A program made the translations under genes and the position numbers. From Phoronis australis (lineage: Eukaryota; Phoronida; Phoronidae): a DNA stretch of 64,000 nt. The DNA lies in assembly GCA_002633005.1 (NCBI GenBank), contig NMRA01000057.1, positions 757,974 through 821,973 on the forward strand, read 5' to 3'. Of the stretch, positions 1-12,759 are shown one piece after another; position 1 is the stretch's first letter; each line of letters begins with the position of its first letter. The notes below the pieces were generated by a model. The model did no database searches. It was not told where the DNA came from and saw only the letters and a list, made by a program, of their open reading frames with translations.

Positions 1-588
1 TAGCCATAGAGAAATTCGAGCACCTGTGGTTAAATGGTGTTATTTGCATGCTGATGAGGAGATGGAGGGAGTGAAAAAGTCGGAGCTTTTTGCAAGTTGC
101 ATTTTTGTTTCAGTTTTGATTCTGTGCGGATTGTTTATAAAATTTACTAAAATTACCCACCATCAAACATTTATGGCCCAATGAAACAACAACGACCTGT
201 AAATTTTTATTTGTTTGAAGTACGACCACCAGCCATTTTGAATTTAAATCAAACGCAACCACCCATAAATTTTTATTTCAGTTGCCTTCCCCCCCTCCCA
301 CACAGATTTTGCTGGAACAGCCCTTATGAAAATATACCAAGGAACTCTGAGGATACAGGCTGAGGCAAATATAAAAAACTAAAATTGCCACCAGTCATAT
401 CTGTCCGACACTCGTCGACACGTGTCATCAGTTTCATAGGAGCACATCTGCAACATCTTAATATTCTGATTGCAGCCAGGCAAGAAATTAACAAAAAATG
501 AATATCACACTACACTGGATTTATATGTAAACAGTTCTCCTGATGAGTATAGTATTGTGATGAGCAAATGCATACGAAGTAGACTCAC

Positions 589-758
589 CCAGTCCATCAC
601 ATGTCCCGTCCCTGTCAAAGTCAGGAGTCACATTGCATATGATGCTCGTCGTAAACATAACCATGAAGTCTGTCAGGGACATCCAAAATTCGCCATCATC
701 CTCATCGCGCTGAAGTAGACGACGTGTCCGTTCGTCCACAAACTGCCACTGAGGGGCT
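589..758 (-). CDS. Gene A exon: end of calpain protease core
   Basis: This 170-bp exon (phase 2 to 1) reads APQWQFVDERTRRLL, then DDGEFWMSLTDF and ICNVTPD, the conserved end of the calpain protease core. The donor GTGAGT follows GGACTGG. The next exon lies outside the window. Confidence 0.92.
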
Positions 759-3700
759 CTGTAAAGAACGAACCATGAAAACATGAAAATCTGACTCCAG
801 AAAAATTCTATTATCTCCCCAAACCAATAACTATGAACACAAGCTATTTACGTTGAGTAAGCAAGAAATCAGTGAGAACACCAAATATCTTCCAAATCTT
901 CCGCAACAAATGTACGTAGTAAGTGAATTTTATCCGCTCATCACGTATCAAGTCTTCGGTTGAGTTCATTGCCTGAATTCGTAGGGTTATAACTTGCTCT
1001 TTAACTTAATTATGATTTACATAATTCTTTGTACAACAGTGTCTAACTATAGGTTTTGATGCACAGTTCCTGCCATTCTTTGACCAGAATTCCATTAGTC
1101 ACTGGTGAACACATGCCTGGGTCATATTGATGCCAAAAAGTGAACACACAATAGAACATGGTATAACAACAAAGTAGCTGAACCCATACGTGTACCTCGT
1201 CAATGACTCAACTAACACACGCGGTCACTAAAGTAAGACTAACAAACAACAATATTTTACCACCCCCACCCACCCCACGTTATGCACTGTGCGACTTTTT
1301 ATAATTATATTAATTCTGAAGTGCTCAGTTTTAGACTGCTATACAAATATTGACATTATGATTAACGGAGGGCAAACTCTAAATGATTCACCGAGCTGTA
1401 CAGAGTGCAAACACAACAGCATATGCTCAGCCCTATTGATCGGCAAAATTTGATCAATTGGCAGACAGTTCTTTACCCAGAGTCAAACATTTTTACCTGT
1501 CCCGTTGGACCATTTCCAACTCAGTCATGCATACACAAAAATCTCCTTCCACTGACTCAATTTCTAATTCTGGTGTGCAAGACTTGATGGGGACAAAAGC
1601 AATATTTCTTTTCTTCACATATATTTTGAGACATTCAAGTTTTGTGAACATCCTATGAAAATCTAAGCACACAGTGCCAATTTGATGGATGATGGTGGTG
1701 AAATTAAAATCCACACAAGACTGCAGTGCACAGTTCATCAACTACCCAATCGCCATCTAGTGACAGGACGAGTTTCATCACGTTGCCATTTTTTGGGGAA
1801 AAGGTGAGTAGTTTGGATGCATTTCTTGTCCAGCTCATCAGGTGCAACGACCTATCACAGGTACACATTTTGGGTTGCAGAAAGAATCTTCAATTTCTAA
1901 CACTCTCAAGATTTATCTCATTCTTGTGGTAATATTGAAATCCCTGCATAAATTCAAGAGCTTACTTGTCCGACCAAGGACCTGTCCATTCCCCTTCCCC
2001 ATTGATTGTCCTTCCCCATGGATTACGAACACGAAGAAGTTCCAACATTTTATTCTGATAGGTTATCTGAAATGTCAACAAGTAATTGCGTACAGACAGC
2101 ATGTATAAATCTTGACACAAACACTACACAATAGTTAAAAATAACTGGATAAAAAATAATCTGGCTTTGCCCATTGTAATGACAAAGCACATATGGAAGT
2201 CACTGTCCCAATAGTTGTCTTTCCTGATCGGAAATGACGAAGACTTTTCCGTGAACTTTTCAAAAACTCATTCTCCAATCAGGAGTTTGCCAAAACTGAT
2301 GATAAGTGATGTTTTCACAAACAGCTGTCACGACAGGGAGTACTTTGATTACATTAGGGGGATATCTGGGGGCACATTGATGTGAATTTACACAAATATG
2401 GGTGGGGGAAAATCTTCCCACTCTGGCCATCGCCCACTTAATGGTCAACTCCTGGTCAATACCCCTTTTCATCAGTCACCGATCTTCCTTGAGTGAGTAG
2501 TTTATTTCTTCTCTGTGCATTCCAATGTTTACATGGCTTTTCTAATGTCCATCCACAGTTTTTCCAATGGATGCTGCACTGATGTTTTTTCATTTCCTTA
2601 ACCTCCCCATAATTGTAATAATGACCTAACCCTCGAATTACACACCTTAACATAACTACGTAAGTCAAAATTACATGAGACTGTAATCTATGAAAGAAAT
2701 AAAAGGAAAATGTTTATACATTAATATGCTAGCCAAGCTCTTTATCAAAAACAGAAAATTAGTGAACCTACCCTGACCGCACCAGTGAGAGTGTAGGCGT
2801 GCCCACCAACCAAACCATGTGCTGCCATCTGGAAACCATAGCGAATATCAGATGTTGGTGTTGATTACTCTGACTAACAAGCCCGGATTAATACTTTAAC
2901 AACATACTAAATGCATCTTGATTCCTAATGTATTAATTTAACTGTGCAAAAAAGTAAATGTCACATGAATGAGTGGATGGCCTGCACGAAAAGCAAAGGT
3001 AAGGTCACACTGTTGAAATGATTTATTTTATCTTAATGTTAAAAAGGTATTACCTCACATATTGCCCCAATAATTGCACCAGAGGAAAGGGCAAGCTTAG
3101 CCCTTTTGAAGTACTGAAAAGGGTCAGGATTCTCCACTTTAGAGATCTGCTCGGTGATGCCCCCCGTCAGACAACGGAAGGCTCGACTGATAAGACCTCC
3201 TGTGGTGTTGATGTAGGAGCCACAGTACCTGAGTATGACGATAAACGAAAAGTAACGTATCATGGCAATTACTCATACTCAACCAGTGTTCTCATCACGA
3301 TTTATGTAGTGGGAACGGTGACACCAATAGCTTTCCTTGTTCTTCGTTAACTTAAAATTTATGAAATCGTAGATGGTAGAGTTAGGAAACAATATCAATG
3401 AAAATAACGGGTAAGATTCCGACTGGCCTAAAACTAAAAATGTGACAGTTGTCACACAATATTTCACACATTGAAGGCACAGTTGATATGACAATAAATC
3501 AAAATTGAGCACGTTGACGCAAAAAATTGAGTGCAGTCAAATTGAGCATAATGGGCCGCTACCCTTAAAAATCAAGCGTGATCACTGTCTGGTATATATT
3601 CTTCAAGTAAGATAACATTATTATGAAGGTATAGCCATTTTTAAAGACTATTGTAACATCCATCAAGTTTTGACAACAGGCTTATTCTATCACGTAGGAC

Positions 3701-6700
3701 CCTTGAAAAATGTCCAAATATGGCAAATTTTCTAGCATCGAATCTCCGACATGTAATTATCATATTCAAATGAAGCTTTCAATTCAAATGTTCATTTGCT
3801 TTTATAATGTTCCACTTTAGCATTACTGGCTATCCAAAAAGAAGATTTTCTGGAAGATTCTAACAAAAAATCAGAAGTTGCGCAATACATAAAGTGACCC
3901 CCCCTTGTCTGTCCATTGCAGTACCCCCTCTGTGTATTAGCCTGAACCTGTGTCTTGTACCAGTGCTACGCAATTACCATGAACTTACTTTGCAAGAGCT
4001 TTTTCCAAGAACGGCACCCACATTTCACCATTAAATGAAGCTGAGCGAGCGGCCCAGGGTTTGCCATCTTTTACAGGAAGAAAGTCATCACAGACAATAT
4101 CTATCCACTGTCCAAAGTCCCAGAGACGGCAGTGGAAAAGTCCCTTGGCTTGGTCATAGGACGCCTCGCCTTTAGGAAAAATCTGTAATCATCAACTTAG
4201 TATTGACTGTTGAAGACATTTCAATGCATATGCATTTGGTAAGTCTTATTACAATACAGTGGCCGCAATCGTAAAGTAAGTGAGTTTATCAGACACGGCT
4301 TAAAAGCCTGAAAAATTCAGTCCAATGGCTCAAAAGCATGGCTCTCCGACCACCAAATAAGAAGCAGTACAGACAGAACATGTCTTACACACCAATAAAA
4401 CTCGTACTTGGGACTCACTGACCACCCAGCACCATACATTGACATGGAGTTAGTGAGAGATTTTTCTAAGCCATCTTTTGTGCGATCATGACCACCATGC
4501 TTGGAGGTAGGTCATCTGTGCTGTGAGGCAAAAAATATGTCGTGTTTATAAGAAATAACTATGTTTAAGGGTGCAACAGCCATGCTGTTTGGGTAACCTG
4601 TATTAGAAATAACTTGCTTTAGCAGACATGCACCATTAATATTAACTCAGCACACTGTCCATCCAAACATCACGGCTCATGAGTGGACGTATTAAACTTC
4701 GTTATAACAAATCATACACAGAGCTCACTTACAACCAGACATAGATCGCTGAAAGCAAACCAAGAGCCGGATTCACAAAACACTGCTCATGCACTCAAAA
4801 AAACTTGCACACAGATTCACAACATGGCTCACAGACTGTACAACACAGTGACTAGACATGGAGTCTGTGACCCATGTTTGAGGTAAATAATAATTGAGAT
4901 AACAATAAATACAACTCACCAACTGTCAAAAACAGCTCACTGACCGCCAAATACAGTGCACTGCTTACAAACAAACACTCTGCCTAGGCTCTCAAACATG
5001 GGTGACAGACTCCATGTCTAGTCACTGTGTTGTACAGTCTGTGAGCCATGTACAAATACAACTCACCAACGCCCATTTATGATTCTGTGAGCCCAGTTGA
5101 TCGGGCCTCAAGGTTTATAAGAGAAGAAACTATGTTTCAATGAATCTAGCTCCTGCCTGGAGTTTGCAGACATTAAAAGCCCAGAAGGCAATATGGCTGT
5201 GCAAAGTGATTTAATGCCGAAACACAATGTGGCACAAAAAGTTCATGATACTCGGTGTAACGAGGCATTTAATACAAACTTGCTGTATCATGTAATCTTT
5301 ATCAGATATTGCAGCCAACATGCAGAGAAACCAACAGCTGCCCACTGACCCTTGACCTACGTCATACTTTGAGGTACCGTCTTGAAACAGGCATATGTCG
5401 GTGCAAAATTCCTGCAAAATGATACATGTGATTTGATTGGTACCTAGCTGAAGGAATGGTTTATTCACAACGCCATGGTATTTGGCTGGGTCCGAGTATG
5501 GTGGGAAGGACAGTAAAATGCAATTTAATGGAATAATGGAAAAAATTGACCAATGCGGTTGAAATTCTTCTAGAAGATTTAATGGCAAAATTCGTGAAGG
5601 AAATTGAAATAATTTAATTGTACATCAACAATGAGTTAGTCAGTTCCCTAGTTTTGGAATTGTGTTGTTCTCTGGCAATCAGTCTTGTTTCACAAAGGTC
5701 CCATAAAGCTGTGACTCCAAAAAAGATGTGAGCAAATGCAAAATCTCATCAATTCGGGACACAATATGGCGGACATTTTTTCATTTAATGATTTTCCATA
5801 TTCAAGCTCTGCACCATAACTACCATAAATATTTTTGAAAAAAATGGAATCCCATGACGAAAATAAAAATTAGCAATTTTGGCAATTATTTTTGTCCTAA
5901 ATTGATAAAAGTTTACCACAGGTAAGTTCTGGTACCTTTTTAGAACAAGGTGAATAACTCTGCATGTACCAACAAGATCTTTTGAACTACCAGTAGTATA
6001 ACAACAACAACAACAGGGCACCTAGAATTTAGGAAGCTTTACCTGTCAGTTTACAGCAAATATTATCACAACCTAGGAACCAGAAAGTCTGTTACTGGTT
6101 CCTAGTCACAACTGAATTTACTCTTGAAATCACTTTGCCATTTTATAATCTCCTCCATTGTCATAAACAGTAGTTGCAGGTTTTATCAATGCCTCCTGAT
6201 TACATAATGTCCAAGCTACATTGTTGTTACAGGGTTGCTGGGACAACCCCATTGAAATTACTAGTGACTGCAGCCACATGCAACATAACTAGATCAGTTG
6301 TAGAGCTTGTCATAAGCAAAGACTCCATGCCATGTCAGCACCATCAACAGTTACTGTAACAAAAATGAATTTAAACAGAGTAACAGTACTGTTCACTTAT
6401 CTACCATTTGTTGAATGAAATCGCCTAAACCGTAGTCTTATTTCATTTTTCAAACACTTAAAACTAATGTGATTAACAATGCAGACCATACTTGGGTAAT
6501 TTTTCTTTAAGTATTTATGCAAACATTTCACCAAATTCAATTTGACAGTTTTTTCATTTTTTCACAATGAGAGTGAAATGAAATTAACCTTCAGTTCCAA
6601 GCATTAAAATACCTACCCGAGGTCGTTTCCATTCTATACCATGCGTTTTCAACCCTCTCATGGCAATTTCAAATGTGAACCTCGCATCCGTCCACAGGCC

Positions 6701-6953
6701 TTTAAGATCAGCCTCATTTGGATAGCTGAGATCAGGCATGGGTCGCGTGCGTGGAACAGCGATGGCAATTTTCTGAACTCCTGTCAGACTACGGTGTACA
6801 TCACCATAGGCAACCACTTCCTGTTTTTCATCCTGCTTCAGATTTCCTGTTGTGTTATGAGAAGATTTACAAGTTGTGCCATTTCCATGCCTTTTGGTGC
6901 TAGACTTGAGTTTGGTTTTTGTTGCAGATGATGAGCAAGCACCCATAACTAGT
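589..6953 (-). CDS. Gene A: calpain-family cysteine protease (5' and catalytic part; 3' end outside window)
   Basis: Calpains are calcium-dependent intracellular cysteine proteases that make limited cuts in target proteins. Seven minus-strand coding exons join in frame: 6617-6946, 5280-5411, 3989-4182, 3054-3228, 2772-2828, 1966-2066 and 589-758, giving 386 codons plus one base. All introns are GT-AG with matching phases. The catalytic core shows the oxyanion Gln and nucleophile Cys (GQGSVGSCWF), the His block (GGHAYTLTG) and the Asn block (RVRNPWG), followed by EWTGPWSD and DDGEFWM typical of the family. The N-terminus MGACSS has the form of a myristoylation plus palmitoylation signal. No EF-hands are seen in the 110-residue first exon. 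The last visible exon ends at a phase 1 donor (583-588), so the beta-sandwich and any later domains lie left of position 1. Bases 1-582 show nothing further that I can support. The residue before the Cys is Ser where Asp is usual. Confidence 0.95.
1966..2066 (-). CDS. Gene A exon: calpain catalytic Asn block
   Basis: This 101-bp exon (phase 0 to 2) reads MLELLRVRNPWGRT and then EWTGPWSD. The Asn of NPWG completes the Cys-His-Asn triad. Confidence 0.93.
2772..2828 (-). CDS. Gene A exon: calpain catalytic His block
   Basis: This is a short 57-bp exon (phase 0 to 0) with GLVGGHAYTLTG, in which His is the catalytic base. It is too short to show up as a long ORF. It is placed by its motif and by the flanking CCAG acceptor and GTAGGT donor. 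Confidence 0.9.
3054..3228 (-). CDS. Gene A exon: calpain LTGG block
   Basis: This 175-bp exon (phase 2 to 0) reads YCGSYINTTGGLISRAFR, then CLTGGITEQI. It matches the calpain segment that normally reads GSYEAL...F.DLTGG. It ends at a GTAATA donor. Confidence 0.92.
3989..4182 (-). CDS. Gene A exon: calpain protease subdomain
   Basis: This 194-bp exon (phase 0 to 2) reads GLFHCRLWDFGQWIDIV, then DDFLPVKDGKP and WVPFLEKALAK. These are the conserved calpain strands between the Cys and His blocks. Confidence 0.93.
4822..5051. repeat. 61-bp near-perfect inverted repeat with ~108-bp loop
   Basis: The arms 4822-4882 and 4991-5051 are reverse complements with one mismatch that I could find by eye. 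The flanks and loop carry scattered CTCAC..AAC motifs, so the whole 4600-5090 stretch looks like a low-complexity or foldback element. It lies in the calpain intron between the Cys-block exon and the next exon. Confidence 0.85.
5280..5411 (-). CDS. Gene A exon: calpain catalytic Cys block
   Basis: This 132-bp exon (phase 0 to 0) carries DVGQGSVGSCWFLCML. The Gln and Cys correspond to the calpain oxyanion Gln and nucleophile. It opens EFCTDICLFQDG, which matches the usual segment after the WKRPR motif. Confidence 0.93.
6617..6953 (-). CDS. Gene A exon with start codon: MGACSS N-terminus
   Basis: The start ATG is at 6944-6946, seven bases inside an exon whose acceptor (TTTTCAG) ends at 6954, so there is a 5' UTR intron. 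The reading frame also stays open upstream of this ATG, but that part is intron. Residues 1-6 are MGACSS, followed by a basic Lys/Thr/Ser-rich stretch of the kind that supports membrane binding. The exon ends with IEWKRPR, the conserved calpain segment just before the protease core, at donor GTAGGT, phase 0. Confidence 0.85.
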
Positions 6954-9098
6954 CTGAAAATAACACAAAATTTTAATAACGGCCTTGAACATGTACTAGG
7001 CCTATAGAAGTGAAGAATATCTATCTCCAAGTCAAAGGCTGGTAAAATTTATGCAGTGTCCATGTACAAGGGAGGTTTTATTGACTTTATTGATTTGTCA
7101 AACCTGGCATGGAATTTTTGCTGTGTAGATGAGTAAATGGTTTTTTACATACATGAACTGTGATTTTACACTTTCAGCCTACCTCAGCAAAATGAACTGT
7201 GAATGGCATCTTTATGAACCATGAAGTGTGGCCTCCCACACCCCCAAGTGCATTCCAAAGTCATGTTGCACTGTACAAATATAAATGGCAAATCGGAGTG
7301 CTTTCACATAACTTTTTTGAGCTACAAAATTTATTTGAAAAATCATTCACAACAACTGTAGTGTTTAATTGCTCCAAAAGTTGCATTCAAATTAAGTTAT
7401 AAGCCCAAAACGGCTGAGCCAGATGTGACAATTGCACGATTCAACCAGTTGTTTCCACTTTGTACTAATAAACAGCTGGTGTTATTCAGCGAAAGTAACA
7501 GGTCAGGTTCTCTTCAACTATACTCAGCATTGACATAGTGCTTTTTAACATTTTTCACAGGAGAATGGGGTTGACATTCGATCCAAAAATCGAGGCATAA
7601 AGGGCCCCGAGTGGTGTCTGTGAAATGTCAGTAATGTGAATATAGAGGGATCGATAAATGATGTGGAAATATAATGTACCAATAAATATCTTCATGTGTG
7701 TCAGGAAATGGGACTTTATCAGATGCTATAATGGTTGGGTCCTGCGAGAAGCTGGACACTGTTGGTAGTAGTGACAGTTAGTAATGTCAATGAACACAGC
7801 CTCTGCATAGTATAGGCCATACATCGCTCGTGGAGTAGGTTGTTGCACCAACTACATCTCAACATGATTCATAGGTGATTGCTCAAACACTACCCAAGTC
7901 TGGGGGCATGACATCCAGTTGGTCCACTAACCACATGAACTCTCGTGCTACTGCGGAGCGTCTGCGGTGTCCACAGACGATGTATTGCCAAGACAAGCAT
8001 CCTGACTACCACCATCAATCATGGCTTATACTCGTCTTCCGACTAGTATCACCGAACTCGCTCTTTGCAGTAGGCCTACAGTGGTTTACACCCCTTAAAA
8101 CGCATGGTCAAACAGATTACTTACTTCACCTTCTGGTGATTACCTATGTAATTAGGATACTCATATGACACTCTTCGCCTTTTCACGGTCAATGTGTTCG
8201 CCAACCTCTTCGTCGAACTGTTTTGGTGTTCAATGGACTCGTCTGAGGAAAGACTAGTTTGGAACGAGTTAATATAAATGGCTAGTACACCACATCAAAT
8301 TATTTCATCCAGCCCAAAAGTTACTAAGGTAATATTAAAGTAAGATTGGGTAAAGTATAACACCTAGATGTCATTTTTCTACCATGGGTTGTTGATAAGA
8401 CTTTGATCTCCCTAGCAATAATGAGGCATTCCGTTAGAAATCAATACTAGCGACATCTCGTGGTTGATTGATGAACCATTATTGTTTAGACATCGATGAC
8501 GAAGACCACCGATCATTTCACTATACGTAAGCCAAGAACACGAAGCGCCACGCTAATGTTCTCTGATGGGCATCAATGCAAACTCGATGTCAGTCATAGG
8601 CCTATGTTGCGAAGCAAGGAAGGTCCACGGTGTAGGGGACTGGAGAAAAAAAAACGACTTTCAACGGTTAGTTTGTCAGCAAATAGACCTTTTATAACGT
8701 GTACCGGTACAAGAAAGGTTAATTAGGACAGTAGAAGAATGCACTATAATTTACCAATGCTGTCTTTGTTTATAACTTATTATTTATCATCCAACCACTG
8801 TTGGTTTACTTAGTGATGAAAAGTACAACTAAAACTGAAAAATATAAGTTTTAAGTACGTAGAAAGAACCATGAAATAAGGAACCTGGTTTCAAAATTTG
8901 CCAGTTTCAGGAAGTCAATTCATTTACTAATTTCATTAAAGAGAAGATGGTGCAGTCAATTGTCATTTATTAGGCTTTGAGAAAATAGCGAGATAGCTGA
9001 GACACCAAGCGAGTGTAACGTGATCTTCAATAAAATTCACTCACTGGTCCACTCAATTACTCCTTTCGCTACAGCAAAAGATATTCCTCAAGTTAAAT
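6954..9098. other. Region upstream of gene A, no gene seen
   Basis: AT-rich sequence with no exon that I can support. The noncoding first exon and promoter of the calpain probably lie here, because the start-codon exon is preceded by a splice acceptor, but I could not place them. Confidence 0.4.
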
Positions 9099-9281
9099 TT
9101 GTCCAATAATGGTAAAAAATCTTTTCGCTTCGAGGCTGCTCGGGTCTGGAACAGTCTACCGAATATGTTGCGTACAACAGAGTCTTTGATTCGGACCTGG
9201 ACTGACCCTGAATGCAGCTGTTCTCTTTGTAAACACTCCAAGTTGAGTGTATACATGTACAATCGTTTCTTTTATACGTAG
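9099..9281 (+). mobile_element. 3' end fragment of a non-LTR retrotransposon (LINE) ORF2
   Basis: The plus-strand frame reads KSFRFEAARVWNSLPNMLRT, then RTWTDPECSCSLC. This is the typical C-terminal segment of LINE reverse-transcriptase proteins of the Jockey/CR1 type. The remainder of the element is absent. At 9303-9322 there is a separate GGATTTAG plus G-run terminus of the inverted-repeat family described elsewhere in this window. Confidence 0.6.
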
Positions 9282-9322
9282 CATTTACATGTGTACCTAC
9301 TAGTGACGGATTTAGAGGGGGG

Positions 9323-10207
9323 CCAAGGGGGCCATGGCCAAAGTTCATGTTCATAAAGATTCTTAGCAAAAATCCTGTTCTTTACTGCACGAGAGCAACT
9401 GAAGCAGCTTCGTTATGCATAAAGAGTTCTAAACAGAAGAACTTTTTAAATAGTCAGAGAATCCCTGAACACTGTGGGTGTTTACTGAAACGCCAACGGT
9501 AACAGCCTGAAGTGAAGATTGTGTTTTTGAAAGTCAACGAATTGTTAATAGGACCAGTCACCTAAAGGGAGAAGAACTGTAGCTCGCCGGCATTTTTACT
9601 GCCATAACGTTTTGCTTATTTTGAACGGAATGGTTTCAGTAGTGACAAATCTAAAGCTGTTACAGTTTGATGACACCCGTTGCCTAACAATGGCAAACTT
9701 GACATGATGTAAATCCGATGATATCCGATTCAGTGGAGAGAATTTTCTTGAAACCATGTTTGGAAGCAAACGATTTTGTGTTCTGTGAAATAAATGTAGG
9801 CCTACGTACAATAAGTTGTTGTTGTTGTATACATTTTCCAAACTCTTAAGATTAGCGTCATTGATATTGCAAATGAGATATTGGTCTAAAATTGTAATTC
9901 GAGTGGACAAGTTTTAAAGTCGGTTGCATATGAATCCGATACACCATTCTTACGAAATGCATTAGGTCACCTCAAATTTGCTAATTTGGAAAATTTCTGA
10001 CGGTTCTACATAACCTTAAGTATCCATGTATTTTTAAAAAGTGACATTATGGCGAGAAAAGTCATTTTCTGACTGAGTCAGCCTCAGCGCAGACTCGAAC
10101 CTTGAACCTTTTGCTTTTGCAGCAAACCCTTTTACCAGCAGTCACAGTGTTGCACTGAGTCTTCAACAGAGGGTGTAGGGATTGTCCGAAGCGATGCTCT
10201 GGGATCT
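9323..10207. other. Intergenic, no gene seen
   Basis: No coding exon is supported. Near 10093-10130 a short stretch on the minus strand resembles a degraded tRNA T-loop (GGTTCGAGTC), possibly a tRNA-derived relic. Confidence 0.35.
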
Positions 10208-10640
10208 ATAGTGGGGATGATGTCTTGGTAGTGGCCACTGATGGCTCCTTTTGTAAGGATACCAACCGCCGGAGCTGGCTGGGGATACCTGATCTGCCAG
10301 AATGATCCGGCTGACACTTGCAGAAGTATGTGGCTGCCATGACGTCTGCACAAGCACCACGTGTGGAGTTCGAGGCACTCCAACACAATGAAACCCTCCT
10401 GTGCTTCTCTGAGCTGCACCCTGATCAGTGCGACGACGATCAACTTCGCCACTGACTCAATGGCTGTGCTGACTACGATCCGCTCTGGTCTGCTCCCATC
10501 CGTCTGGCTCATCTTCCGAGAGCATTGCCCCACTCTAACGTGTTTTTTGGACCTATGTCTCCGGGCATGATGCCGGCGTTGTTGTGAATGAGCAGCTCGC
10601 CAGCCAGGCTGTGATACCAGTGCCACCGAAGCTTAATTTA
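10208..10640 (+). mobile_element. Degenerate retroelement RNase H domain
   Basis: Across shifting plus-strand frames the order of RNase H landmarks is kept: ATDGS and GAGWGYLIC near 10232-10290, VEFEAL near 10368, ATDSMAVLTTI near 10448, and WTYVSGHDAG followed by VNEQLASQA near 10549-10610. In-frame stops and frameshifts show that it is dead. LINE or LTR origin cannot be separated. Confidence 0.5.
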
Positions 10641-11609
10641 TGCACCTGCATGACGACAAGCTGCTTGGACACTGCAGTAGTTGTGCTCCGCACAACATAC
10701 AGCTGGGCGAATATAGCGAGGGCTTTCGTCTTCTACGACCAGATGCTCCCTGTCAGCTTTCAACCACCGGAAAGGTCCTCTGAGAAGACTTCGAATCAGC
10801 ATCACCCCAATACCCTTCAGATACCCTCAGTGGATGTGGGCCTATGGGAAAAGGATTAGTGCCCAACATATGAACTCACTCGCAGAAGGCATGTCAGGTA
10901 ATTAAACCAGCGAGATAACTTGAATCACACCCTATAACGAACTAGCTGGTTTGCTTTTCAGCGAATATTTGTCAGCCGGGGTTATTTGTAATGTTATCAC
11001 AAAAGCAGTATTTTACTGTATCATAACTCTGTTTAAAAACTTCAAATAGTCGATCTCACCCAGCAAAGAATAATTAAAAAAAATGCGATTTTCGACAGTG
11101 AAAACTATAATGCATCAGGAAAGACAGTTTGCCCAACCGCTAGAAGTTATTTCCAAGGATTTCTCAAATTTATCGACCAATGTAAGTACACGCAAGTCAT
11201 TTTACGCTTAGCGCGAATCTTCAACACCCCATGCCAGTCTTTGTTTATTGGAAAACGATTTTCATGCAAGTCTCATTTTTCTTATAAGTACACTGATGTT
11301 CGTCAGTCTAACTGAAACAAAATGAAAACACTTATCCATTCTTACGGTTTAATCAAACCATGAATATAGAGATCACGAGAGTGTTGTCCCTGCAACATGT
11401 CTTTAAAATGGCGACCGGGTAGTAAAATTATTTTAAAAACCTTCTTTCGGATAAATTAGCAATAAATTAAATACTAACTCTCTCCTTACGCCGTTCACTT
11501 CTGGTTTTGGAACAGCCAAACCCTCACTCTCGTGTAAATACCTATTTTTACATTTTTCCGTGAACCTCCTAGTTGCTATAAGACGCAGTTGTGTGTATTT
11601 GGGTCTGTA
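10641..11609. other. Intergenic, no gene seen
   Basis: No supported exon. The first part may be the 3' flank of the RNase H relic. Confidence 0.35.
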
Positions 11610-11757
11610 CATGGGCGGCGCAGCACTGAAAAAAGTGAGAGGGGGTGGGGCTAAAGTCCCTTCAGCCCCCCGTGGTTCTCCGCCTATAGACCGTATGCGG
11701 CGTAGCTCTCAAAAAGTGGGAGGACTATAGCCAGCCCCCTATGGTGCGCCGCCCATG
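11610..11757. mobile_element. Small foldback element with 13-bp perfect terminal inverted repeats
   Basis: The 148-bp element begins CATGGGCGGCGCA and ends with the exact reverse complement. The interior is G/C-run rich. The same ends occur at 26093-26237. It is a MITE-like non-autonomous element with no coding capacity. Confidence 0.65.
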
Positions 11758-12759
11758 CTGTAGCAAAGGCTGCAAGTCAGTGACAATTAAAGCTACGCAT
11801 GCCGACCTAAACAATAATAATAGCAACCCATACGGCATTGTGATAATTTCGGAGATATAAGCCAAAAAAGAGAGAATGGCTGCTCCCGAAGGACACTCTG
11901 CAAATTCATGAAATCAACATGTTTTTGACAGTTATTTTCGCTTTTCAGTAGCAATGCTTTCAGGTGTGCACTCCATACTCTGCTAGTTCAGATAACCACG
12001 GCCCACAACTGCAAAAGGGTAGCCTACATGCAAGTCAGGTCTCCAAATGGTTCTATTAATTCTACTCTGCTATCTGCTAGGAGAGCACGTTTACAGGACA
12101 GAGGCAAAAACTTCAAGTTACCAGAATATCACACTGAACTCTTGGAATCTGCCATTTCATGAAGTGCTTAGAGTTGGAATAAACACGTTCAATTTGAGCA
12201 TCTCTATTGGACAATTTACTCCTATCATTTCAATAGTCGACGACCTCTTAGGATGTAACTAATTTTTATGTATTTATTTAGACAAAAAGTGTTTTCTGCT
12301 GGTTTTTGGAAAAACACCCAAGGTGTGAACGATCTCCATGAAAAAAAAAATTGTAATTTTCTGAGTTTTACCAGTGACTTTTAAATGACATGTGTCGTGC
12401 TATCCCGACTTTCACGATGCTTATACTGGGGCGCGTACTTGTCGACTCTTACATGTAGTTTCGACTTGGATCTGATAAATTATGCTCAATTGACCATTAA
12501 AACGACTTATGAGCAGTAACTCAAGGTTTTTTTTGTTAAATCATGCATGCATGTACACTGTATGTATTTCACAAAGGCTGTAGGCTAGTGAAGTGTGCCA
12601 TTTAATGATGGTTGTGAACAACAATAATAACTAATAACTAATGCGTTTACAATGCTTCAATTTTAATTCCAAAGTTTACAAATTCATATTAAGCGATTTC
12701 CCATTGAACGCAAAAATTTTGATCATGTTACAAACTATATGCGTGGAAAATGTCCATCA
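11758..12759. other. 3' flank of gene B
   Basis: No exon is seen. On the minus strand an AATAAA lies at about 12273-12278, roughly 480 bases after the gene B stop, and could be its poly(A) signal. Confidence 0.35.

Noticed and set aside
10132-10626. 164-residue minus-strand ORF
   Set aside because: Lies opposite a degenerate plus-strand RNase H; no domain is seen in the minus frame.
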